Assembly: GCF_025362435.1 (NCBI RefSeq)
Contig: NZ_JANYGL010000025.1
Location: 1 to 38,500, forward strand
Source of the DNA: Polymorphobacter sp.
GTDB taxonomy: Bacteria; Pseudomonadota; Alphaproteobacteria; Sphingomonadales; Sphingomonadaceae
Length of the DNA stretch: 38,500 nucleotides
Direction of reading: 5' to 3'
Under the pieces are notes generated by a model. That model was not told the DNA's origin, did not search any database, and saw only the letters and a list, made by a program, of their open reading frames with translations. Position numbers and translations under genes: made by a program. Shown here piece after piece: positions 17,192-25,714 of this stretch (positions are counted from its first letter, which is position 1; each line of letters begins with the position of its first letter).

Positions 17192-19399
17192 TTACGACCG
17201 CCGTCCGCGCCTTATCCCCGGCGGAATGCGACTCTGTCCGGCGCGTCGCCCAGTGCGGACGCGGTCGTTGCGCGGAGCCGGGCTTTCGCCCTCGCCGAGC
17301 GGCAACTCGAAGCGAAGCGCGCCGGTGATCGGGTTGGCCTCGGCGAGGCGCAGGTCGAGTTTCTGTCCGGCGGCGTAGCGCGTGCCGCTGCTGCTGCCCT
17401 CGAGCGTCCGCGCGTCCTCGTTGAACACGAAATATTCGGCCCCGAGCGTCGACACCGGGACGAGTCCGTCGCCGCCGATGCCTTCGACGGTAGCGAAGAA
17501 GCCGAACTTGGCGACCCCGGTGATCCGCGTCGGCAGCGTTTCGCCGACGCGCTTCGACAGATAGGCGGCGACGTAGCGGTCGACGGTTTCGCGCTCGGCC
17601 TCCATCGCCCGGCGTTCGGTCATCGAGATATGCTCGCCGGTCCGCGCCATCAGCGCCGCCTCGGCATCGCTCAAGCCACCGTCGCCGAGCTTGTAGGCGC
17701 GGACGAGGGCGCGGTGGATGACGAGGTCGGCGTAGCGGCGGATCGGCGAGGTGAAGTGGCCGTAGCTGCGCAGCGCCAGGCCGAAGTGGCCCTTGTTCTC
17801 GGGCGAGTAATAAGCTTGCGTCTGTGTCCGCAGCACCTGCTCGCTGACCTGCTGCGAATAAGTTGCGTCCTTCACCGCGGCGAGCAACTTGTTGAACGTC
17901 TTCGGCGCGATCACCTGGCCGAGCGCGAAGGGGATGCCGAAGGTTTCGAGGTAATCCTTGAGCGCGACGAGCTTCTCGCGGCCCGGGGCTTCGTGGACAC
18001 GGTACATGCACACCGTCCGCTTCGCCTCGAGCGCCTGCGCCGCGGCGACGTTGGCGGCGATCATGAAGTCCTCGATCAGCCGGTGCGCGTCGAGGCGCTC
18101 GCGGGTGACGATCGCGGTGATCGTGCCGGTCGGATCGAGCTCGACCCGGCGCTCGGGCAGGTCGAGATCGAGTGGGGCCCGGGCATCGCGCGCCTTGGCC
18201 AGCGCGCCCCACGCGCCCCATAACGGCGCGAGCGTCGCCAGATGCTCGCCCGCCTGCGCGTCGATCGTCGCCTGCGCTTCCTCGTAGGCGATGTTGGTCG
18301 TGCAGCGGACGACGGCGCGGGTGAAGCGGTGCGCAGCGAGGGTGCCTTCGGGGGTGATCGTCAGGTGGCAGGCGAGGACGGCGCGGTCCTTGTGCTCGAC
18401 CAGCGAGCAGGCGTCGGCCGACAGGATCTCTGGGAGCATCGGCACGACGCGGTCGGGGAAGTAGACCGAGTTGCCGCGCTCGCGGGCGGCGCGGTCGAGC
18501 GACGTGCCTTCGCGGACGTAAAAGCTGACGTCGGCGATGGCGACGATCGCATCCCATCCGCCATCCTCGCGCGGTGCGGCCCAGACGGCATCGTCGTGGT
18601 CGCGCGCGTCGGCGGGGTCGATCGTCAAGATCGGCAGGTGGCGCAGGTCCTCGCGTTCGCCGAGGGGCTGGTCGGCAGCCTCTTCGGCCTGCTCGGTCGC
18701 GGCGTCGGAGAAGCGATGCGGCAGGCCCTTGGCGTGGATCGCGATCAGCGAGAAACTGCGCGGCGCGAATGGATCGCCGAGGACCTCGACGACGCGCGCC
18801 GACTGGTGTGGAGCACGCCCCGACGGCTCGGCGAGGACGAGGTCGCCGACCTCCGCGTCGCCCGTATCGAGAACGGCGAAGTCGATCCGCGCCTTCTTGT
18901 CGACAGGGACGAGGCGGTAGCCCGCAGCGTCCCTGCGGAGGATGCCGAGGACGAATTCCTCGGTCTTCGCGAGGACCTTCATCGGGAAGCCGGTGTAGCC
19001 GCCGCCAGCCTCCTCGATCCGCGCCAGCACGCGGTCGCCGAGACCGAGCGCTCCGCGGCGCCTGTCCTCGATGATGCGGACCTTCGGCGGGATGCCGGGA
19101 TGGTCCCAGCGATCGGGCGTGCCGACGGGCGGCCCGTCGCCGGCCTCGATCACGCGGAGCACGGTGACCTTGGGCAGGCCGCCGCCCTTGTGAACCTGGC
19201 GCTTGGGGCCGACGTCGAGCTGCCCGGCGTCGGTCATATCGCGCATCAGGCTTTTCAGCGCGATCTTGTCCTGCGCGTGGAGTCCGAAGGCGCGTGCGAT
19301 CTCGCGCTTGCCGACCGGGGTCGGGCTAGCGGCGATGAAGGCGAGGACCTGCTCGGCCGTCGGCAGACCGGGCGGCGGGGGCGGGGGACGGCGCGGCAT
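17192..19399 (-). CDS. rnr: Ribonuclease R
   Basis: 3'-to-5' exoribonuclease that degrades structured RNA, 735 residues. An N-terminal winged-helix region (about 12-70) is followed by cold-shock/OB domains. The RNB catalytic domain begins near 255, with the acidic cluster LTIDPADARDHDDAV (Asp261-Asp270) and later YYSPENKGHFGLALRSYGHF and TSPIRRYADL. A C-terminal S1 domain (GVAKFGFFATVEGIGGDGLV) and a basic tail end it. It lies in the plsY-dprA-topA-rnr-rpmG neighbourhood, here separated from topA by a PEP-CTERM gene and its terminator. Confidence 0.97.
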   Translation of the reverse strand: MPRRPPPPPPGLPTAEQVLAFIAASPTPVGKREIARAFGLHAQDKIALKSLMRDMTDAGQLDVGPKRQVHKGGGLPKVTVLRVIEAGDGPPVGTPDRWDHPGIPPKVRIIEDRRRGALGLGDRVLARIEEAGGGYTGFPMKVLAKTEEFVLGILRRDAAGYRLVPVDKKARIDFAVLDTGDAEVGDLVLAEPSGRAPHQSARVVEVLGDPFAPRSFSLIAIHAKGLPHRFSDAATEQAEEAADQPLGEREDLRHLPILTIDPADARDHDDAVWAAPREDGGWDAIVAIADVSFYVREGTSLDRAARERGNSVYFPDRVVPMLPEILSADACSLVEHKDRAVLACHLTITPEGTLAAHRFTRAVVRCTTNIAYEEAQATIDAQAGEHLATLAPLWGAWGALAKARDARAPLDLDLPERRVELDPTGTITAIVTRERLDAHRLIEDFMIAANVAAAQALEAKRTVCMYRVHEAPGREKLVALKDYLETFGIPFALGQVIAPKTFNKLLAAVKDATYSQQVSEQVLRTQTQAYYSPENKGHFGLALRSYGHFTSPIRRYADLVIHRALVRAYKLGDGGLSDAEAALMARTGEHISMTERRAMEAERETVDRYVAAYLSKRVGETLPTRITGVAKFGFFATVEGIGGDGLVPVSTLGAEYFVFNEDARTLEGSSSGTRYAAGQKLDLRLAEANPITGALRFELPLGEGESPAPRNDRVRTGRRAGQSRIPPGIRRGRRS

Positions 19400-19440
19400 C
19401 GCTCGAGCTTGTGGGACCGCAACCGGCCGCCCGCAATCAA

Positions 19441-19472
19441 AAAGGGCTGCCCCGGGCGCCGGGCAGCCCTTT
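19441..19472 (-). terminator. Rho-independent terminator of the PEP-CTERM gene
   Basis: A perfect 12-bp stem AAAGGGCTGCCC / GGGCAGCCCTTT with an 8-nt loop. On the minus strand it is followed by a T-run (CCCTTTTTGATT), giving a canonical intrinsic terminator 23 bp past the PEP-CTERM stop. It separates that gene from rnr. Confidence 0.85.
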
Positions 19473-19495
19473 CTGTTGGCAGAACGCTCGGTCGA

Positions 19496-20140
19496 TCAGG
19501 CGTAAACGACGAGCGTCGGGACGCGGCGCAAACGCAGGCCGACAAGGCCGAAGCCGGCGATGAACAGCAGCCACGACGTCGGCTCGGGGATGAGGCCGAT
19601 CGTGTTGTTGTCGCTTTCGAAGGTGCCGTGCACACCCTGGATGAGCTTGACCTCGTCGTAGCCGCCGAAGACGTGATAGTTGATGAAGGCGAAGGCCTGA
19701 TTGCGGTCCTGGCCGAGGAATGCCAGCGTCGGGTTGCCCCGATATGGCCCCTTGAGTCCGAGCGCGAGCGGGTTGATGTGATCGATGAGGGTTCCACCGC
19801 GATAGAATTCGATCGTGTTGTTCGGATCGATCGCCGATGCCCAAAGACCGAAGTAATTGGCCCGCCCGGTTACCGTAATCGTGACGACCCCGTGCGTGAT
19901 CGCCAGGAAGTCGGACCCTCCGGCGCCGCCATAGATCGAGCCGTCGGCGATATTGAGCGACGAGTAGGTCCCGGGGAGCGAAGATACGGGGCCATCGAAT
20001 GTCTCGACATGCGATGTCTTGAGCGCGACCGTCGTGTTGGTGACGCCTGCCGCCTCGATGGTGACGGTCGTGACCGCCTGGGCAGCGCTGGTCGCGAAAC
20101 CGGCGAGGGCGAAGACTGCAGCGGTGGCAAATCTGGACAT
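19496..20140 (-). CDS. PEP-CTERM sorting domain-containing secreted protein
   Basis: 214 residues. A signal peptide (MSRFATAAVFALAGFATSAA) leads to a mature region with beta-rich segments such as VVTITVTGRANYFGLWASAI. The C-terminus carries a PEP-CTERM anchor: IPEPTSWLLFIAGFGLVGLR then Arg-Arg, followed by an unusual extra tail, VPTLVVYA. PEP-CTERM proteins are processed by exosortase and exported with exopolysaccharide; no exosortase is in the window. The start at 20140 is backed by AAGGAG 7 nt upstream. It sits alone between topA and rnr with its own terminator. Confidence 0.9.
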   Translation of the reverse strand: MSRFATAAVFALAGFATSAAQAVTTVTIEAAGVTNTTVALKTSHVETFDGPVSSLPGTYSSLNIADGSIYGGAGGSDFLAITHGVVTITVTGRANYFGLWASAIDPNNTIEFYRGGTLIDHINPLALGLKGPYRGNPTLAFLGQDRNQAFAFINYHVFGGYDEVKLIQGVHGTFESDNNTIGLIPEPTSWLLFIAGFGLVGLRLRRVPTLVVYA

Positions 20141-20347
20141 CGGTAATCTCCTTGTTGAGACGCATCCGAAACAATGCAAGGAGGGTGCCAATCCAGCGTT
20201 CGACTTGATTTCAATGTCTTGCAGCCAAATACAAATATCGACCGTTCAATAGTGTAAGGATTCCCGACGCAATCCTGCTAACGACGTCTGAATTAGTCCT
20301 TCACGTTGAGTAACTTACAGAAACAGGAGGTTATAACAGTTAACTCT
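20141..20347. other. AT-rich spacer between topA and the PEP-CTERM gene
   Basis: About 200 bp clearly richer in A/T than the rest of the window. It should contain the PEP-CTERM promoter, but I could not choose a convincing -35/-10 pair. AGGATT (20257-20262) and AATCCT (20271-20276) form a weak hairpin. No gene is supported. Confidence 0.4.
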
Positions 20348-22963
20348 TTATGACTTTTCCTTGACTGTTTTCGCCTTGGCGGCCGCGGCTTTGGGCGCGG
20401 CTTTCTTTGCGGGCGCCTTTCGCGCCGGGGCCTTCTTCGCGGGCTTCTTGCCCTTGGTGGGCATCGCGGCGCGTGCGTCGATCAAGGCGACGGCGGCATC
20501 GATCGTCAACGCCATGCCGTCCTCGCCCTTCGGCACGTTGGCGTTGGTCGTGCCGTCGGTCAGGTAGGGGCCGAAGCGTCCTTCCATCAGCTTGATGACG
20601 CTGCCCGACACCGGGTGCGGGCCGACTTCGCGCAGGGCTTGCGGGGCGTTGCGGGCGCGGCCCGGGTTTGCGGCGGCGTCGGCAAGCTTGGCCACCGCCG
20701 AGTTCATGCCCGTCTCGAACACCTCCGCGCTCGACGTCAGCCGGGCATATTTGCCGGCGTGGGCGAGGTAGGGGCCATAGCGGCCGATGCTCGCGGTGAT
20801 CGGGCTGCCGGTCTCCGGATGGAGTCCGACTTCACGCGGCAGCGACAGCAGCTTGAGCGCGGTGTCGAGATGTTCCTCGCCGGCCACCGGCATGTCCTTC
20901 GGGATCGACGCGCGCGGCGGCTTGGGATCGCCCTTGGCGCCGTCCTCGCCGAGCTGGACGTACGCCCCGAAGCGGCCCGAGCGCAGGCTGACCGGCTGCC
21001 CGGTCGTGGGATCATCGCCGAGGACAACCGGGCCGGTCGATTCCTTGAGCTCGCCGCCCTCGCCGAACTGGCGGGTGTAGCGGCAGTCGGGGTAGTTCGA
21101 GCACGACACGAACGCGCCGAACTTGCCGGTCTTGAGGCCGAGCCGCCCGGTGCCGCACGTCGGGCACAGCCGCGGGTCGGAGCCGTCCTCCTTCGGCGGG
21201 AACAGGAATGGCGACAGGAATTCGTCGAGCGCGACGGTGACGTCGGACGGGCGGATCTCGAGGACTTCCTTGGTCTTCGGCGAGAAGTCCTTCCAGAAAT
21301 CGCTAAGAACGGTGAGGTAATCGAGGTCGCCCGCCGATACCTCGTCGAGCCGCGTCTCGAGTTCGGCGGTGAAGTCGTAGCTGACGTATTTCTCGAAATA
21401 GCGTTCGAGGAAGGCGGTCACCAGCCGGCCCTTCTCCTCGGCGAAGAAGCGGTTCTTTTCCATCCGCACGTACAACCGGTCGCGCAGCGTCTGGAGGATC
21501 GAGGCGTAGGTCGACGGGCGGCCGATCCCCAGCTCCTCGAGGCGCTTGACCAGCGATGCTTCCGAATAGCGCGGCGGCGGCTCGGTGAAGTGCTGGTCGG
21601 CGCGCGCGGCGGTGACCTGCGGCTTCTCGCCCTGGACCAGCTTGGGCAGGCGGCGGGTGTCGTCGGCGTCGTCACCGTCGACCGGCGTATCATCGCGGTC
21701 CTCGGTATAGACCGCGAGGAAGCCGGGGTGGAGGATGACCTGCCCCGATGCGCGCAGCGTCGCCTTGCCGACGGCGTCGGTCAGGTCGACCGCGGTCCGC
21801 TCCATCTTCGCCGACGCCATCTGCGACGCGATCGTCCGCTTCCAGATCAGCGCATATAGCTTGCCGTTGTCGCCCGCGATGCCGGCCTTGCCGGGGCGCA
21901 ACCGCATGTCGGTCGGGCGGATCGCCTCATGCGCTTCCTGCGCGTTCTTCGCCTTGGTCGCATAGTGGCGCGGCTTGGTCGGCAGCACCTCCTCGCCGCC
22001 GCCGAAGTCCTCGGCGATGACGACGCGCGCGGCGTCGATCGCCTCGCCCGCGACCTGGACGCCGTCGGTCCGCATGTAGGTGATGTGGCCGTCCTCGTAG
22101 AGCGACTGGGCGACGCGCATCGTGTGGCTGGCGGTGAAGCCGAGCTTGCGCGCCGCCTCCTGCTGGAGCGTCGAGGTGGTGAACGGCGGATAGGGGTTGC
22201 GCGTCGCGGGCTTGGTCTCGACCGCGCTGATGGTGAACTTACCGTGCTCGACGTCGGCGCGGGCCTGCTGCGCGGCGACGACTTCGGACAGGTCGAAACG
22301 GTCGAGCTTCTTGCCATTCCAATGGGTCAGCCGCGCGACGAACGATGCCCCGGCGACGGTCGCGAGGCTGGCCTCGACGGTCCAATATTCGCGGTTGACG
22401 AAGGTCTCGATCTCGCGCTCGCGGTCGACGACGATGCGCAGCGCGACCGACTGGACGCGGCCGGCCGACTTGGCGCCGGGCAGCTTGCGCCACAGCACCG
22501 GCGACAGGTTGAAGCCGACGAGATAGTCGAGCGCGCGCCGCGCCCGGTAGGCGTCGACGAGGTCGCCATCGACCTCGCGGGGCTTGCCCATCGCGGCGAG
22601 GATCGCGGTCTTGGTGATCTCGTTGAAGGTGACGCGGGTCGCGCCGCCCTTGGGCATCAGGCCCTTCTTGCCCTTGATCCATTCGAGCAGATGCCACGCG
22701 ATCGCCTCGCCCTCGCGGTCGGGGTCGGTGGCGAGGATGACGTGGTCGGCCTTCTTGACCTCGTCGCTGATCGCCTTGAGCTGCTTGGCTTTGTCGCCGT
22801 ACAATTCCCAGTGCATCGCAAAGCCGTTCTCGGTTTCGACCGACCCATCGCGCGGCGGCAGGTCGCGGACATGGCCGTAGCTCGCGAGGACGACGTAGTT
22901 CGACCCCAGGTATTTGTTGATCGTTTTGGCCTTCGCGGGTGACTCGACGATCACGACGTCCAT
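20348..22963 (-). CDS. topA: DNA topoisomerase I
   Basis: Type IA topoisomerase that relaxes negative supercoils, 871 residues. The TOPRIM domain has Glu7 (VIVESPAKAK) and ATDPDREGEAIAWH (Asp80, Asp82, Glu84). The catalytic Tyr296 is in HITYMRTDG. A C4 zinc element starts CPTCGTGRLGLKTGKFG and ends SNYPDC. Several topoisomerase C-terminal repeats (SGRFGAYVQLGEDG, EGRFGPYLTDG) follow, then a Lys/Ala/Pro-rich basic tail. GGGAG lies 8 nt before the ATG. It is separated from dprA by a toxin-antitoxin pair. Confidence 0.98.
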   Translation of the reverse strand: MDVVIVESPAKAKTINKYLGSNYVVLASYGHVRDLPPRDGSVETENGFAMHWELYGDKAKQLKAISDEVKKADHVILATDPDREGEAIAWHLLEWIKGKKGLMPKGGATRVTFNEITKTAILAAMGKPREVDGDLVDAYRARRALDYLVGFNLSPVLWRKLPGAKSAGRVQSVALRIVVDREREIETFVNREYWTVEASLATVAGASFVARLTHWNGKKLDRFDLSEVVAAQQARADVEHGKFTISAVETKPATRNPYPPFTTSTLQQEAARKLGFTASHTMRVAQSLYEDGHITYMRTDGVQVAGEAIDAARVVIAEDFGGGEEVLPTKPRHYATKAKNAQEAHEAIRPTDMRLRPGKAGIAGDNGKLYALIWKRTIASQMASAKMERTAVDLTDAVGKATLRASGQVILHPGFLAVYTEDRDDTPVDGDDADDTRRLPKLVQGEKPQVTAARADQHFTEPPPRYSEASLVKRLEELGIGRPSTYASILQTLRDRLYVRMEKNRFFAEEKGRLVTAFLERYFEKYVSYDFTAELETRLDEVSAGDLDYLTVLSDFWKDFSPKTKEVLEIRPSDVTVALDEFLSPFLFPPKEDGSDPRLCPTCGTGRLGLKTGKFGAFVSCSNYPDCRYTRQFGEGGELKESTGPVVLGDDPTTGQPVSLRSGRFGAYVQLGEDGAKGDPKPPRASIPKDMPVAGEEHLDTALKLLSLPREVGLHPETGSPITASIGRYGPYLAHAGKYARLTSSAEVFETGMNSAVAKLADAAANPGRARNAPQALREVGPHPVSGSVIKLMEGRFGPYLTDGTTNANVPKGEDGMALTIDAAVALIDARAAMPTKGKKPAKKAPARKAPAKKAAPKAAAAKAKTVKEKS

Positions 22964-23348
22964 GCAATGTTCTCCCGGGCCAAGCGCGGCGGCCCCTACG
23001 CGCTATATGGGGGCGGTGGCAAGGGGAGCGTACAATTGCGGACACGATCGTCCGGTCAAGTTGGGCGTGACGACCCGTTTCGCGGTGCGAAAGGTCACAC
23101 GAAGTTCAGGGTTTTGGACATTGATTTCATGACGCCCGGCGCGGCGGGCGGAGGTCTGGACGGGCTCCCCGGGCGGGACCGTGCTGCGGACGATTGACGC
23201 TGAGAAAGAGCACGACGGCCGCCCGGTGGCGACTCGAGGGATGCGATCGTACACCGGACGCCGGGGTGTAGGACAGCGGCGGAGATCGTTGCGTTGAGGT
23301 GGACGAGCCTAAGGTCTATATTCGTTCTCAGACCCCGAAGGATAAGGC
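22964..23348. other. Intergenic region between topA and parD
   Basis: 385 bp between divergent genes. The parD-proximal end carries a promoter (described separately). A TTGACC on the minus strand near 23053-23058 could be a topA -35 box, but no good -10 follows. I see no tRNA or convincing small gene; short open frames here lack ribosome sites and family features. Confidence 0.4.
23294..23322 (+). promoter_or_regulatory. Promoter of the parDE module
   Basis: TTGAGG (23294-23299), a 17-bp spacer, then TATATT (23317-23322), with the parD ATG at 23349. GGTCT (23313-23317) and AGACC (23330-23334) flank the -10 box as an inverted repeat and could be the autoregulatory operator usual for ParD. The spacing is ideal; the operator is inference. 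Confidence 0.55.
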
Positions 23349-23624
23349 ATGGCGACCCAGGAATTCACGATCACCTTGCCGGAACACATGGCCGAACTCG
23401 TCCGCAGCAAGGTTGCGGACGGGGAATATGACAGTCCGAGCGAAGTCATCCAGGATAGCCTCGAGGCGTTGCTGGAACCTGATCCGCGTATCGAAAAGTG
23501 GCTGCGCGAGGAGGTGGGTCCGGCGATCGATGCCTACCGCGCCGATCCGAGCCGGCTTATCCCGATCGAGGACGTCGTCGTGGGTCTTAAGGAGCGCCAC
23601 GCCCGGGCAATCGCGCGACATTGA
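23349..23624 (+). CDS. parD: ParD-like antitoxin (ribbon-helix-helix)
   Basis: 91 residues. The N-terminal ribbon-helix-helix reads MATQEFTITLPEHMAELVRS with SPSEVIQDSLEALLE following, typical of ParD/CopG DNA-binding antitoxins. The C-terminal part is acidic and probably wraps the toxin. AAGG lies just before the ATG. The stop TGA overlaps the TTG start of the toxin gene (TTGA). It is inserted, on the opposite strand, between dprA and topA. Confidence 0.88.
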   Translation: MATQEFTITLPEHMAELVRSKVADGEYDSPSEVIQDSLEALLEPDPRIEKWLREEVGPAIDAYRADPSRLIPIEDVVVGLKERHARAIARH

Positions 23625-23926
23625 TTGAATACGAGGTCCGGTTTTCGATCGAGGCGAAGCTGCAACTCGACGACTTATACGACTATATTGCCGCTTCCGC
23701 GTCGCCATCGATCGCCTCAGCGTATATTGAAGCAATCACCGGACATTGTCGGCAACTCAAGATTTTTCCGTTCCGAGGAACGCCGCGCAGTGACCTTCGT
23801 AAAGGCGCACGCACGATAAATTATCGTAAGCGTTGCCTGATCGTTTTTACGGTCGAAGAGCAAATCGTCGCGATTTCCGCAATTCACTACGGCGGACAGG
23901 ACGTCGCGGCTTTTATGCCCGACTAG
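23621..23926 (+). CDS. parE: ParE/RelE-superfamily toxin
   Basis: 101 residues. The RelE/ParE fold pattern is clear: EYEVRFSIEAKLQLDDLYDY, an Ala/Ser helix, LKIFPFRGTPRSDL, and INYRKRCLIVFTVEEQIVAI with ISAIHYGGQD at the end. ParE toxins usually target DNA gyrase. The start is TTG, overlapping the antitoxin stop by 4 nt. The gene is AT-richer than its neighbours. Its stop TAG shares the palindrome CTAG with the stop of convergent dprA. Confidence 0.86.
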   Translation: MIEYEVRFSIEAKLQLDDLYDYIAASASPSIASAYIEAITGHCRQLKIFPFRGTPRSDLRKGARTINYRKRCLIVFTVEEQIVAISAIHYGGQDVAAFMPD

Positions 23927-25035
23927 ACCCCCGCCACGCGCCCTCCCGCATGGCGCACCAGCCCGCCGCACAACTCCAGATCGAGCAGCACGCTCGCTAC
24001 CGTCGCCGCGGCGCACCCGCTCTGGCGAACGAGTTCGTCGATCGCGACCGGGGTCGGCGACAGCAGCGCGATAATGTAACCCCGCGTCGCGTCGTCGGCG
24101 TCGATCGCGACCGGGCCGGGGTCCCATGCGACGCCGGGCGATAGCAGACGGCCGCCGATCTGGCCGCCGACGGTGCCGAGCGCCTCGAGGACGTCGGCGG
24201 CGGTCTGGACCAAGGTTGCGCCCTCGCGGATCAACTGGTTGCACCCCTGCGCGCGCGGGTCGAGCGGCGAGCCCGGCACCGCCATCACCTCGCGCCCGGC
24301 CTCGGCGGCGATGCGTGCGGTGATCAGCGACCCCGACTTGAGCGCCCCCTCGACGACGATCGTCCCGGCGCAAAGCCCGGCGATGATGCGGTTCCGGCGC
24401 GGGAAGTGGCGCGCCTGCGGGTTGGTTCCCAATGGCTGTTCGGCGACGACAAGCCCCGACTCCCCGATCGCCGCCTGGAGGCCAGCGTTCTCGGGCGGAT
24501 AGACGTTATCGAGCCCCCCGGCGATGACCCCGATCGTGCCGCCTTCGAGCGCGCCCTGATGCGCCGCCGAGTCGATCCCGCGGGCGAGCCCCGAGACGAC
24601 GACGAGGTCGGCGCGCGACAGTTCGGTGGCGAGTTCGCGGGCGAAGCGCACCGCCGCCGCGCTCGAATTGCGCGCGCCGACCATCGCCACCGCCGGGCGT
24701 TCAAGCAGGTCGATGTCGCCCTTGACCGCGATCGCCGGGGGCGCGGTTTCGGTCTGCGCGAGGAGCCACGGGTAAAGGTCGGTGCCGATGAAGACGAAGC
24801 GTCCGCCGAACTTGGCGACTGCGGCGAGCTCGGTTTCGGCGTCGGCGACGGTCGCGATCCGCGCTGCTCCGCCGCCGCGGCGAACGAGGTCGGGCAGGGC
24901 GTCGAGCGCGGCCTGCGGGGTGCCGAAGCGGCGGATGAGCTGGCGGTAGGTGACCGGGCCGATATTGTCGCTGCGGATCAGGCGGAGGCGGGCGATGTCG
25001 CTGGTATCGCTGGGGTTCGCCGCGTCGCGGATCAC
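23923..25035 (-). CDS. dprA: DNA-processing protein DprA
   Basis: Loads RecA on incoming single-stranded DNA during transformation. It has 370 residues: an N-terminal helix-hairpin region (DNIGPVTYRQLIRRFGTPQA), the Rossmann DprA core with VAMVGARNSSAAAVRFARE, VVVSGLARGIDSAAHQGAL, the PRRNRIIAGLCAGTIVVEGA loop and GSPLDPRAQGCNQLIREGAT, then a C-terminal winged helix (PVAIDELVRQSGCAAATVAS). The start is GTG at 25035, overlapping the plsY stop (GTGA). Confidence 0.96.
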   Translation of the reverse strand: MIRDAANPSDTSDIARLRLIRSDNIGPVTYRQLIRRFGTPQAALDALPDLVRRGGGAARIATVADAETELAAVAKFGGRFVFIGTDLYPWLLAQTETAPPAIAVKGDIDLLERPAVAMVGARNSSAAAVRFARELATELSRADLVVVSGLARGIDSAAHQGALEGGTIGVIAGGLDNVYPPENAGLQAAIGESGLVVAEQPLGTNPQARHFPRRNRIIAGLCAGTIVVEGALKSGSLITARIAAEAGREVMAVPGSPLDPRAQGCNQLIREGATLVQTAADVLEALGTVGGQIGGRLLSPGVAWDPGPVAIDADDATRGYIIALLSPTPVAIDELVRQSGCAAATVASVLLDLELCGGLVRHAGGRVAGV

Positions 25036-25688
25036 TTGCTCCCGATCCGGCTCTCGGTCCCGGACCTGAGGCGGCGGATGTTCTCGCCGTGCTTGAGGAT
25101 CAGCAGGAAGGCCATCGCGGCGAAGACGACCAGCCAGCGCACCGCGCCGATCGGCAACCACGCAGCGCCGCTCACCAGTCCGAACGCGAACAGCAACGGC
25201 GCCGCGAGCGACGCCAGCATCCCGCCGACCGACGAGTAGCGTGTGACCAGCGCGCCGACGAGCCAGACGACGAGCGCCGCAATCCCCGCCGGCCACCACG
25301 CCGCCAGCGTCACGCCGAGCATCGTCGCGACCCCCTTGCCGCCGCCGCGCCACGACCACCACGGGAACAGGTGGCCGCCGAACGCCGCCAGACCGGCAAT
25401 CGCCGCGATCTGCTCGTCGTGGGTGAAATGCCGCGCGATCAGCACCGCCGCCGCGCCCTTGCCGCCGTCGAGCAGCAGCGTCGCCAGCGCGAGATCGCGG
25501 CGCCCGGTCCGCAGCACATTGGTCGCGCCGATATTGCCCGAGCCGATCGCGCGAAGGTCGCCCGCGCCGAACGCCCGCGTCAGCAGCAGCCCGAATGGAA
25601 TCGCTCCGAGGACATAGCCGATCAGCGCGCAGATGATCGGTGTCGGCCCCATGCAGGCGTTGGTAGCGGGTTCGGTTAACGGCGTCAT
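25032..25688 (-). CDS. plsY: Glycerol-3-phosphate acyltransferase PlsY
   Basis: Membrane enzyme that transfers acyl groups from acyl-phosphate to glycerol 3-phosphate, the first step of phospholipid synthesis. It has 218 residues with multiple membrane helices. Motifs are RAIGSGNIGATNVLR (49-60), LLDGGKGAAAVLIAR, GHLFPWWSWRGGGKGVATML and the C-terminal LILKHGENIRRL. An ATG at 25652 (MGPTPI) gives a more typical N-terminus, while 25688 has a weak AAGCGGG upstream. The gene is coupled to dprA by GTGA. Confidence 0.95.
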   Translation of the reverse strand: MTPLTEPATNACMGPTPIICALIGYVLGAIPFGLLLTRAFGAGDLRAIGSGNIGATNVLRTGRRDLALATLLLDGGKGAAAVLIARHFTHDEQIAAIAGLAAFGGHLFPWWSWRGGGKGVATMLGVTLAAWWPAGIAALVVWLVGALVTRYSSVGGMLASLAAPLLFAFGLVSGAAWLPIGAVRWLVVFAAMAFLLILKHGENIRRLRSGTESRIGSK

Positions 25689-25714
25689 CCCGCTTGATCG
25701 ACCGCTGTCTTATT

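Noticed and set aside
22964-23293. Small RNA or tRNA in the topA-parD gap
   Set aside because: No cloverleaf, strong terminator or recognisable motif could be found by eye.
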